DNA from: Marinicella sediminis | GTDB lineage: Bacteria > Pseudomonadota > Gammaproteobacteria > Xanthomonadales > Marinicellaceae | Assembly: GCF_002000055.1 (NCBI RefSeq) | Contig: NZ_MVBD01000006.1 | Span: forward strand, 124,001 to 188,000 | Length of the DNA: 64,000 nucleotides | Direction of reading: 5' to 3' | Shown here: positions 8,919 to 16,837 of the stretch, piece after piece | Numbering within the stretch: position 1 is the stretch's first letter | How the letters are laid out: each line of letters starts with the position of its first letter | Program-made: the position numbers and the translations under genes | The notes under the pieces: generated by a model | Seen by the model: only the letters and a program-made list of their open reading frames with translations | The model's database searches: none | What the model was told of the DNA's origin: nothing

Positions 8919-10652
8919 TTACATGACTGGTTCAGCAAAACCAGCAAAAGCAGATATTATTATCGTTTGAATTTGCTTTGAAGACAAATTTACATTTGGA
9001 AAACTGCCAATTACTTCATAATTTTTATAGAAATCAGGGTGATCCGGCGGTACTTCCGCATGACCCTGACGCAATCGGTAACTGGTTGAGTAACGAAATG
9101 GCCAGATGTCAAAAATCGGTAATTTTCTTGAAATGGTGGCCATAAAACCACTGATGTGACTGAAAAATGGGATCTGCTCCTTGGCAGCCACCACCCAGCT
9201 GTTGGCGTCTTTCATGTCTGTTTCAATGTTCTCGGTTAAGCGATCGGCAAATTCCTCACTGAAGACTATGAAACCTGATTCCGTGTTCAGCACATCTGAT
9301 CTGGGATCGAAATTATGTGAGCCAATCATTGAAATGTGACCATCTATGACAAATGATTTGCCATGCATCCCAAAGCGTGTCGAGGGGCTGATGTGCGTCT
9401 GGCTGAACAACTGATCACTCATTCCTGGCTTGTCCTTGAACTCATAGATCTGCATATCAAGCTTTTTCAGATAAAACCGCTTGTACTTCATGGATATGGC
9501 ATACACATAATAAGCATCTGTGGAAGCCAGCGAATTGGTGGAAACCCTGATCATAAGGTCCGGATGTTGGCGACGCAACTTTTTCAAGGTCTTGCGGGCC
9601 TTGCGACTGAAGACCAGATAGGGTGTCTGAATCAATATCTGGTGTTGGGCGTCAGCAAAATACTGGTGTATTTTTTGCGTCAGCTGTTTGTTTTCCTGGC
9701 GGGTCTTGCGGTTGAATGGTTTGTCATGGGTGTCACTGAAGTATTCAACCCGTTCTACCGTCACCACATCATCAAAAAAAGTCTCTATGATGTGTTGCTG
9801 ATCCTTTGCCTGTTCAATCAGTTTGATCCCTTTTTCAGGGATGGCCTGATTCCAGTCAAATTCCGACCTGATGCCATTAAGGATCTTGGCACTGACATCC
9901 CGCAGGTGTTCTGCTGGCACCACATGCGGGCTTTGCCAGTAACTGGCAAAAGAGTTTGTGATGTCATTGACCACCGGGCCGATGGCCATCACGTCACGGT
10001 CTTTGTAATTAAACCCCTCGTCCCAGTCGTAATAGCGGCTTTGATAATTTCTGCCACCCACGATGCCGTATTTGTTATCCACCACAAAGGTTTTGTTGTG
10101 CATGCGTTTATTCAGCCTGGCCATACAACAGGCCATGGCGCTGAAAAACTCAAAAGGCGAGGTATGGGCATCACTGAACACCGGGTTGTACAGCTTGATG
10201 GACAAATTCTGATGCAGGGTCGCCAGGTCAGTCATCAGCCAGGAGTTACCCAGAGAAAATAACTGATCAATGATCACTTCCACCTTCACCCCCCTTTGGG
10301 CTGCAGCCAACAACTCGCGCAGCACCAAATGGCCGGCTTCATCATTCACCCAAATGAATGTCTGGATTTGAATACTTTCTCTGGCTGAACGGATCAGATG
10401 GATTCTCGCCAGCAGTGACTGTTCGCCATGGTCAAGCAACAACATATGATTGGTCTGGCGCTGTTCTGCCAATTGATAGTAAGCCGCAAATGGTGAAGTC
10501 AATGCACAGCGGGTGGGGTCTGTCTGATCACAGGTAAGGGTGGTGCCTTTTTCAACATCGATGACCTGCTGGACCTGGCGAATGGTCTCCTGATTCACCC
10601 GGCACCCCGCCGTCAACACACATAACAAAACCACAATCAAGGGGCTTTTCAT
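8919..10652 (-). CDS. Phospholipase D family lipoprotein (cardiolipin synthase-like)
   Basis: A 577-residue protein with a lipoprotein signal (LLCVLTAGC, lipobox Cys at residue 17) and two phospholipase D HKD motifs: HNKTFVVDNKYGIVGGRN near residue 185 and HGKSFVIDGHISMIGSHNFD near residue 430. Two HKD motifs in one chain form the active site of phosphatidyl transferases such as ClsC/YmdC-type cardiolipin synthases, or hydrolases. The Cys lipobox suggests membrane attachment facing the periplasm. Its start overlaps the end of the phosphopantetheinyl transferase gene by 4 bases (ATGA). The exact reaction is not provable from sequence. Confidence 0.88.
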   Translation of the reverse strand: MKSPLIVVLLCVLTAGCRVNQETIRQVQQVIDVEKGTTLTCDQTDPTRCALTSPFAAYYQLAEQRQTNHMLLLDHGEQSLLARIHLIRSARESIQIQTFIWVNDEAGHLVLRELLAAAQRGVKVEVIIDQLFSLGNSWLMTDLATLHQNLSIKLYNPVFSDAHTSPFEFFSAMACCMARLNKRMHNKTFVVDNKYGIVGGRNYQSRYYDWDEGFNYKDRDVMAIGPVVNDITNSFASYWQSPHVVPAEHLRDVSAKILNGIRSEFDWNQAIPEKGIKLIEQAKDQQHIIETFFDDVVTVERVEYFSDTHDKPFNRKTRQENKQLTQKIHQYFADAQHQILIQTPYLVFSRKARKTLKKLRRQHPDLMIRVSTNSLASTDAYYVYAISMKYKRFYLKKLDMQIYEFKDKPGMSDQLFSQTHISPSTRFGMHGKSFVIDGHISMIGSHNFDPRSDVLNTESGFIVFSEEFADRLTENIETDMKDANSWVVAAKEQIPFFSHISGFMATISRKLPIFDIWPFRYSTSYRLRQGHAEVPPDHPDFYKNYEVIGSFPNVNLSSKQIQTIIISAFAGFAEPVM

Positions 10653-11203
10653 AAATGTCCCAAAGCGTTGATGCGAACCTGGCTGAACGGCAAGGAACTG
10701 GCCACACAGGCTGAAAAACCATCGATGTTATTGACCTCTTGCAGGTAAATCGACTGATCTGAAGGCGGCTGTTTGCTGAGGTATGTCCACAGGTTGCCAC
10801 CCTCAAGTTTGCACCAGGCTTCCTTTTGCGTCCAGTGGCGGTAAAAACAAAAGGCCTGCTCGGACTTTTCAGTGGCTTCAATATCCCGGTATTCAGCCGC
10901 AGAAAAATAACGCCGGGCCAGATCCAGCAATGGTCGGTCAGGTTGCTGCCACTCAACATCAATGGCCACTTCACATCGCGTGGTGATCACATAAGCGTAC
11001 AGTTGCTGGCTGTTGCTGTGGGAAAAGTACACCGGCTCATCCACATAAGGCTTGCCATGTTGATTTTTATGCAACTGCAGATCAGTTGAACTATTCAGTG
11101 TGTTTTTCAACAACTGTTGTAAAATGGCATCCGAGTGGGCTTTGGCCTTTTTTTTGTCAGTAAAGGGATTTTTATTCAACCAAATGTTGATTTCAGGGTC
11201 CAT
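10649..11203 (-). CDS. 4'-phosphopantetheinyl transferase superfamily protein (Sfp type)
   Basis: This enzyme should transfer phosphopantetheine from CoA to a carrier-protein serine. Two diagnostic motifs are present: EVAIDVEWQQPDR (the (I/V)G(I/V)D motif, with Ala in place of Gly) and WTQKEAWCKLEGGNL (the WxxKEAxxK motif). ATG 11203 is preferred because INIWLNKNP matches the usual beginning of Sfp-type enzymes; the frame runs up to 11416 without a convincing start. At 184 residues it is shorter than Sfp (about 220). No polyketide, peptide or fatty-acid synthase is nearby. It is the first gene of the minus-strand operon, and its start codon is only 6 bases from the divergent methyltransferase start. 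Confidence 0.85.
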   Translation of the reverse strand: MDPEINIWLNKNPFTDKKKAKAHSDAILQQLLKNTLNSSTDLQLHKNQHGKPYVDEPVYFSHSNSQQLYAYVITTRCEVAIDVEWQQPDRPLLDLARRYFSAAEYRDIEATEKSEQAFCFYRHWTQKEAWCKLEGGNLWTYLSKQPPSDQSIYLQEVNNIDGFSACVASSLPFSQVRINALGHL

Positions 11204-11209
11204 CGATAT

Positions 11210-12340
11210 ATGTCTGATACGCTTCAACAAATCAATCAAGCATTGCAACACAAAATCACTGCAGAAATCAAACATTCTGGCAGAATTAGTTTTGCCCGCT
11301 TTATGAACATGGCTTTGTATGAGCCTGGCCTGGGCTATTACAGCGCAGGTCTGCACAAACTGGGCAAAGAAGGAGATTTCATCACTGCCTCCGGGCTGGG
11401 AACATTGTTTGCTCAAACCAACGCCAGGGTTTTTGCCCCCTTATTGGCCGCACTGAAACAACCCCGGATAATGGAACTGGGCGCCGGCACAGGAGCCTTT
11501 TGTTGTGATGTTTTACAAGAGTTGAATTCGTTGGGCCAATTACCTGCTCAATACGTGATTGTTGAAGTCAGTGCCGATCTCAAGCAGGTACAAAAACAAC
11601 AGGTGAGTCAGCTTGGGCCGGAACTACAGGCATTGGTGGTGTGGCAGGATGCACCACCGGCTGAACCATTTGAAGGCCTGGTGTTTGCCAATGAAGTGAT
11701 TGATGCCCTGCCAGTAGAGGTATTTAAATATGAAGATTCATGTTTTCAGCGATTGATGCTGACCTCGAAACAAGGTCAGTTAGAGGAGTGCTGGGAAGCG
11801 TTCCCAACGGCCATGGAAGAGCAGTTGATGCAAATGAATCTTGGCTTGAGTGATGGATACCGGTCTGAATTTCTGCCCAACCTGTCTGCCTGGCTTGACT
11901 CAGTCACCAATTCCCTGACCAGGGGCTGGGCTTTTTTCATTGATTATGGATATGGCCGGCCACACCATTATCACCCGCAGAGAAATACCGGCACGCTGGT
12001 TTGTCAACGCAGGCATCAGGCCAATTTCAACCCTTATCAGGACATCGGCTTGCAGGACATCACTGCCTTTGTTGACTTCACCGCTGTGGCAGAAGGCCTG
12101 CAACATGCAGGATTCAGTATCGATGGCTTCAGCACTCAGGGGGATTTCCTGGTGAATGCCGGTATCCAGGATTTTCTCGACCCCAATGCCGACTACCGGG
12201 AATACTATCAATTGGTGGCTGAAATGAAGCAGTTGGTCTTGCCTGAAGAAATGGGCGAAAAATTCAAAGTCATGGTGGCCAGTAAAAATACCGATACGCC
12301 AGTCAGTGGCCTGTTACACAATCGCTGGCAGGATTTGTGA
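11210..12340 (+). CDS. SAM-dependent methyltransferase, MidA/NDUFAF7-like (DUF185)
   Basis: A class I methyltransferase of the DUF185 family, whose mitochondrial member NDUFAF7/MidA methylates an arginine of a complex I subunit. The family's conserved opening is present (ISFARFMNMALYEPGLGYY), as are ITASGLGTLFAQ, the SAM-binding loop IMELGAGTGAF and the post-I segment FANEVIDALPVEVF. ATG 11210 (MSDTLQQIN) is chosen; an upstream frame to 11135 would overlap the divergent gene and lacks family similarity. Length is about 376 residues, normal for the family. The bacterial substrate is not known. Confidence 0.88.
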   Translation: MSDTLQQINQALQHKITAEIKHSGRISFARFMNMALYEPGLGYYSAGLHKLGKEGDFITASGLGTLFAQTNARVFAPLLAALKQPRIMELGAGTGAFCCDVLQELNSLGQLPAQYVIVEVSADLKQVQKQQVSQLGPELQALVVWQDAPPAEPFEGLVFANEVIDALPVEVFKYEDSCFQRLMLTSKQGQLEECWEAFPTAMEEQLMQMNLGLSDGYRSEFLPNLSAWLDSVTNSLTRGWAFFIDYGYGRPHHYHPQRNTGTLVCQRRHQANFNPYQDIGLQDITAFVDFTAVAEGLQHAGFSIDGFSTQGDFLVNAGIQDFLDPNADYREYYQLVAEMKQLVLPEEMGEKFKVMVASKNTDTPVSGLLHNRWQDL

Positions 12341-12441
12341 GCAGTCCTGATTGTTAAATTTACCGCTCAAAAAGCCTGCTGCGACTTGTAATTTGTTATG
12401 ATACCCCTCATTTAGTGCGCATATTAATATTTTGACCCACC

Positions 12442-13362
12442 GTGTTAGACTCCACGAATCAATCCTGTACCCTGCCAGACATTGCCTCTGAAGAAAAAGC
12501 CAAAATTGGCGGACAGTTGCAATGGGTGGGCATGAGTGACATCGAAATGCCGCTGCAGTTGGCTGCCGATGTCAAAACCCCAGCCAGTGTGGCACAAGTG
12601 AGGGCAGAAGTTTCATTGGATGATGAAGCCACCAAGGGTATTCATATGTCTCGTCTTTATCTGGCCTGCGATGAATTATTCAGCAGTCAGCGCATTGACT
12701 ACGATGCACTGGTTGACCTGACCTCACAATTTTTACAATCACACCGGCAGCTCAGTCAGAATGCGCTGATTGAAGTCGAGTCAGAAGCCTTATTACGTCG
12801 CCCGGCATTGGTCAGCGACCATTCCGGCTGGCGCTCATATCCCATCAAGCTGTCAGTGGTACAGTGCCGGAAAACCGGAATCAGTAAATACCTGAGCTTT
12901 CAGGTAACCTATTCAAGCACCTGTCCTTGTTCAGCTGCTTTGGCCAGACAGTTGATTCAACAGAATTTTGCCAATCATTTCGAGGGCGATACGGTGCGGC
13001 TGGAAGATGTGTTCACCTGGTTGGGTACCGAACAAGGCATCAATGCCACACCACACAGTCAACGCAGCTCTGCCGTGATCAAAATCAAGTTGCAGGACCA
13101 TCAATCTACCGTACCTCTGGAAAAAATGATTAACCTGGTAGAAAACACCTTACAAACGGCCGTACAATCTGCCGTCAAACGGGCTGACGAACAGGCGTTT
13201 GCTTTGCGAAATGGCCAGAACCTGATGTTCTGTGAAGATGCTGCCAGACGCATCAAACAGGCACTGACAAAAGCCGATCTGGTACAGCAGTTTCACTTAC
13301 GGGTCACGCACCATGAATCACTGCACCCCCATGATGCCACCGCCGAGGCTTACAGCGAATAA
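12442..13362 (+). CDS. folE2: GTP cyclohydrolase I type IB (FolE2)
   Basis: FolE2 converts GTP to 7,8-dihydroneopterin triphosphate, the first step of folate and queuosine precursor synthesis. It is a metal-flexible alternative to FolE. Recognisable segments are LPDIASEEKAKIGGQLQWVG, the RRPALVSDHSGWRSYPI region, and the metal-cysteine motif SSTCPCSAALARQL. The start is GTG at 12442; TTG at 12445 would also work, and there is no good ribosome-binding site. Length (306) is normal. In some bacteria folE2 is zinc-regulated; no Zur box was recognised. Confidence 0.92.
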   Translation: MLDSTNQSCTLPDIASEEKAKIGGQLQWVGMSDIEMPLQLAADVKTPASVAQVRAEVSLDDEATKGIHMSRLYLACDELFSSQRIDYDALVDLTSQFLQSHRQLSQNALIEVESEALLRRPALVSDHSGWRSYPIKLSVVQCRKTGISKYLSFQVTYSSTCPCSAALARQLIQQNFANHFEGDTVRLEDVFTWLGTEQGINATPHSQRSSAVIKIKLQDHQSTVPLEKMINLVENTLQTAVQSAVKRADEQAFALRNGQNLMFCEDAARRIKQALTKADLVQQFHLRVTHHESLHPHDATAEAYSE

Positions 13363-13536
13363 GCAACAACTTGTTCACAATTGTGCAACCACACCAGTCG
13401 TTATGTGCCTGCTCCAGGGTTTCCGTATGTTGAAAAACATAACTTACTGATATTTATCCATTTTTTGGAATAATTTTGATTTTCCTGAAGCACAATGATC
13501 ATTCCTGCGCCCAATCATTATTGGCCAGCACTGGGG

Positions 13537-13557
13537 TTATCCACACACTTATCCACA
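13537..13557 (+). promoter_or_regulatory. Two perfect DnaA boxes upstream of priA
   Basis: TTATCCACA occurs at 13537-13545 and again at 13549-13557, same orientation, 12 bases apart. A weaker TTTATCCATTTTT lies about 90 bases upstream in an AT-rich stretch. The whole 273-base gap between folE2 and priA has no open frame of note. These boxes could regulate priA or mark a DnaA-binding/origin-like site. Confidence 0.6.
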
Positions 13558-13635
13558 GCTTAATTGCAATCCTTACCAAAGCCTGTAAGGACTTTATTTC
13601 ATCGTCGTAGCTGACTCATTTCAATCCATGCTATC

Positions 13636-15831
13636 ATGCCAAACATGAACCCAGCCACGACCCATCAGGTGGTCCAGGTGGCCCTCAAAGTCCCCTTTGC
13701 TGACCACCTGGATTACGCCATTGACCAAGCCACCACGATGCCGCAGGTGGGTTGTCGGGTGGTGGTTCCATTGGGCCGGAATAAGCAATTGGTCGGGGTG
13801 GTGGTTGGGTTGCCCGGGCACAGTGAACACCAACAACTCAAACCAGTGACCAGGGTATTGGAAACCGAGCCATTATTCAATCAAAAGGACCTGATGTTGC
13901 TGAAAAAAGCCGCCCGGTATTATCAGGTATCCTGGGGTGAAATGATCCTCACCGCTCTGCCTGTATGGTTCAAAAAAACAGACAACAATCCGGTGCCTGA
14001 AGAGCTCTGGTGGCAAACCAGTGCAACTCCAGCAGCGGCCAAACAGGCACTGAGCAAGGCTCCCAGGCAATGGGATGTGTTCCATTATCTGTATCAACAC
14101 GGCCCACTGACCAGCAAATCACTCAGCCACCTGAGCGCATCGGCCGCACAAATCTGCCGCCAGTTACAAGACAAAAACCTGCTCAGCGCCTCACCGGTTT
14201 GTCAAATCAGTAACCAGCACGCTCAAAATCCGGGATTTACCCTGACCGATGACCAGCAAAGCACATTGAAACATTTGCTCAGTCATGATGCTGCATTTCG
14301 GGTGATGTTGCTTGATGGCATCACCGGCTCAGGTAAGACTGAAGTCTATATCCGCTTTATTCAACACGTATTAAGCAAAGCACAGCAGGTGTTGGTGTTG
14401 GTACCGGAAATAGGCCTTACCCCACAGCTGTTTCAGGAAATCAGCCATCGCATTGATGGTCAGTTAGCGGTGCTGCATTCGGGCTTGTCAGCTGGTGCCC
14501 GGGCCCGGGTCTGGCAGCATGCTCATCAGGGATTGGTAGATGTGGTTGTGGCCACTCGTTCCGGTATTTTTACCCCATTCAAGGAACTGGGAGCGATCAT
14601 CGTTGATGAGGAACACGACCTCAGTTACAAACAACAGGAAGGCGTGCGTTATTCGGCCAGAGACATGGCCGTGCTGCGCGGCCAGCACATCAACATACCG
14701 GTGGTGCTGGGTTCTGCAACCCCCGGTTTTGAATCCTTCAATCATGCCCGAGAAGGCCGCTATGATTGGTTGAAACTGCGCAGTCGAACCAACCAGAGTC
14801 CACTGCCAGTGGTGCGTTTACAAAACACCCTGAATAAAAAACAAAACCATGGATTAAGCCATGAATCCTTCTCTGCCATTGTCCAGCAACTGGAAGCAGG
14901 CCATCAGGTTCTGGTGTTTCTGAATCGCCGCGGCTGGTCTCCCAGGCTACTGTGCCATGATTGTGGATGGGTGGCCATGTGTGATGACTGTGATGCAGCA
15001 CTGACTTACCACAAACACCTCGGTTTACTGCGTTGTCACCATTGTGAACGGCGTTACAGCCTGCCTGAGTTTTGCCCGGAATGCGGCTCTCAGGAAGTTG
15101 AAACCATGGGCGTTGGAACAGAGCGCCTTGCCAGCGGTCTGATTGAACAATTGGGTGAGGATCAGGTGATCCGCTTTGACCGCGATGCGGTGCGCACCCC
15201 CAAACAATGGCAACAAAGCCTGAACCAGATCCGACAGGCCCGGCCCTGCGTGATCGTGGGTACCCAGATGCTCGCCAAAGGCCATGATTTTCCTTTGCTG
15301 TCACTGGTCGTGGTGGTCAATGTGGACAACAGTTTTTTTTCGGTGGACTTCCGGGCCATGGAACACCTGGCTCAACTGATGATTCAGGTTTCCGGCCGCG
15401 CTGGCAGAGCACAAACCCGTGGAGAAGTCATCTTACAAACCCAGTTTCCAGAGCACCCTTTTTTCAATCAATTATTCGACCGAGGCTACGAAGCTTTCGC
15501 CAGTGAACAACTCAAGGAGAGGGCTGAAATGATGTTTCCCCCATTTGCTCACCTGGCCATCATAAAGGCACAACATCACGATGAGCGCACCCTTGATCAA
15601 TGGCTGACTGCCATGGTTGAATTCTGTTCCGGTAACGAGCAGGTCAGTGTCATGGGGCCGTTACCAGCCACCCTGGCGAAAAAACAAAAACAACACCGCA
15701 TGCAAATCATTTTCAGCGCCGCTGAAAGGAAATTCTTGCATCACCTGATACAGCAACTCAAACAGCATTTCAGTCCCAGAAAATCAAAAGTTTTGTGGTT
15801 TGTAGACATTGATCCGGTGAGTTTTGACTGA
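13636..15831 (+). CDS. priA: Primosomal protein N' (replication restart helicase PriA)
   Basis: A 731-residue 3'-to-5' DNA helicase that reloads the replisome at stalled forks. N-terminal DNA-binding region: residues 1-110 (VVQVALKVPFADHLDY, VGCRVVVPLGRNKQLVGVV). Walker A is LDGITGSGKTEVY, the DEAH-type box is IIVDEEHD, and then GSATPGFES. The zinc region has paired cysteines: CHDCGW, CDDC, CHHCERRYSLPEFCPECGS. Helicase C motifs are VGTQMLAKGHDFPLL and VSGRAGRA. Start ATG 13636 or the second Met at 13645. It is monocistronic, closed by a strong hairpin terminator. Confidence 0.96.
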   Translation: MPNMNPATTHQVVQVALKVPFADHLDYAIDQATTMPQVGCRVVVPLGRNKQLVGVVVGLPGHSEHQQLKPVTRVLETEPLFNQKDLMLLKKAARYYQVSWGEMILTALPVWFKKTDNNPVPEELWWQTSATPAAAKQALSKAPRQWDVFHYLYQHGPLTSKSLSHLSASAAQICRQLQDKNLLSASPVCQISNQHAQNPGFTLTDDQQSTLKHLLSHDAAFRVMLLDGITGSGKTEVYIRFIQHVLSKAQQVLVLVPEIGLTPQLFQEISHRIDGQLAVLHSGLSAGARARVWQHAHQGLVDVVVATRSGIFTPFKELGAIIVDEEHDLSYKQQEGVRYSARDMAVLRGQHINIPVVLGSATPGFESFNHAREGRYDWLKLRSRTNQSPLPVVRLQNTLNKKQNHGLSHESFSAIVQQLEAGHQVLVFLNRRGWSPRLLCHDCGWVAMCDDCDAALTYHKHLGLLRCHHCERRYSLPEFCPECGSQEVETMGVGTERLASGLIEQLGEDQVIRFDRDAVRTPKQWQQSLNQIRQARPCVIVGTQMLAKGHDFPLLSLVVVVNVDNSFFSVDFRAMEHLAQLMIQVSGRAGRAQTRGEVILQTQFPEHPFFNQLFDRGYEAFASEQLKERAEMMFPPFAHLAIIKAQHHDERTLDQWLTAMVEFCSGNEQVSVMGPLPATLAKKQKQHRMQIIFSAAERKFLHHLIQQLKQHFSPRKSKVLWFVDIDPVSFD

Positions 15832-15837
15832 GCAAAA

Positions 15838-15861
15838 AAAACCCCGGCTATCCGGGGTTTT
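15838..15861. terminator. Bidirectional terminator between priA and the FKBP gene
   Basis: Perfect 10-bp stem AAAACCCCGG/CCGGGGTTTT with a CTAT loop, A-rich on one side and T-rich on the other, lying between convergent genes. Confidence 0.9.
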
Positions 15862-15884
15862 CTGTCTTTCATTGTGTTGATCGC

Positions 15885-16592
15885 TTATTTAACTTCGATC
15901 AGCTCCACATCAAAAATCAGTGTGCTGTTCGGACCAATCGGGCTTCCGGGGCGGGCGTCTGAACCGTAAGCCAGCTCGGGTGGAATGTAGAAGCGATATT
16001 TGGAACCCACATTCATCAACTGCAAACCTTCTGTCCAGCCTTTGATGACCTGGTTTAAAGCGAAAGTGGCTGGTTGGCCACGATCCACAGAACTGTCAAA
16101 CTTGTCGCCGTTGATCAGTGTGCCGGTGTAGTGAACCACAACTGTGGCAGTTTCTGAGCCTGGTTTGGCTCCATCACCTTGTTCAACCACTTCATAAAGC
16201 AAACCAGATTCGGTTTTCATCACACCATCTTCCGTGGCTTTGTCAGCCAGGAAAGCGCTGCCTTTCTGTGCGTTTTCAACTTTTTGGGCTTCCATTTCAG
16301 CCATCATTTGTTCACGCTTGGCTTGCTGAACCTGTTGCTGTTTTTTCTGGATGATGCCACGAATGTTGGTCAGTTCTTCAGCCGTCAGACGCAAATCACG
16401 ACCTGCCAGCCCATCTTCAAGGCCTTTGATGAAAGCGTCCTGATCAAATGGCAGCTCAGAGTCTTTCAGGTATTTACCCACATCAGAACCAATTTTGTAG
16501 TTGATCTGGCCGTTTTCAGTGTCCATCTCTGCCCATGCAGCTGAACCCATTAATGTGCCGGCTAAGCCAAAAGCCAAGGCTAATTTTTTCAT
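15885..16592 (-). CDS. FKBP-type peptidyl-prolyl cis-trans isomerase (FkpA/Mip-like)
   Basis: A periplasmic proline isomerase/chaperone. It has a signal peptide (MKKLALAFGLAGTLMGSAAWA), an N-terminal helical dimerisation region (about 25-120, with a Gln/Lys/Glu-rich helix QKKQQQVQQAKREQ), and a C-terminal FKBP domain with VVHYTGTLINGDKFDSS, VIKGWTEGLQLM and YGSDARPGSPIGPNSTLIFD. The 235-residue length and two-domain plan match FkpA and Mip. Secreted FKBPs of this class assist folding of outer-membrane and periplasmic proteins. It is divergent from the prc gene. Confidence 0.92.
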   Translation of the reverse strand: MKKLALAFGLAGTLMGSAAWAEMDTENGQINYKIGSDVGKYLKDSELPFDQDAFIKGLEDGLAGRDLRLTAEELTNIRGIIQKKQQQVQQAKREQMMAEMEAQKVENAQKGSAFLADKATEDGVMKTESGLLYEVVEQGDGAKPGSETATVVVHYTGTLINGDKFDSSVDRGQPATFALNQVIKGWTEGLQLMNVGSKYRFYIPPELAYGSDARPGSPIGPNSTLIFDVELIEVK

Positions 16593-16837
16593 TCAATTTC
16601 TCCGATAATTAGATAGTCAGACATCCGGTCAATCGCGACGGTTCAGTCAAAGCGCGTCATTATAACAAAAATATGAAACCAATATTTATTAACTGGGTCT
16701 CAGAATAAAACCAAACGCTTGTATTGGTGACGATTGACCTATATCATTAATTCAGAGCATCAGGCAATATGAGTTTAGAAAAGTTCAAAAAGAAACAGTA
16801 AGGTCCCACAATAATGACTGAAAACAGGTACATCCCT

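Noticed and set aside
9363-10262. Plus-strand open frame of 299 codons
   Set aside because: Antisense to the phospholipase D gene with its two HKD motifs; a shadow of that gene's codon use.
13363-13635. Chromosomal origin of replication
   Set aside because: Two DnaA boxes alone are not enough. The usual neighbours (dnaA, dnaN, mnmG) are absent, and few GATC sites are present.
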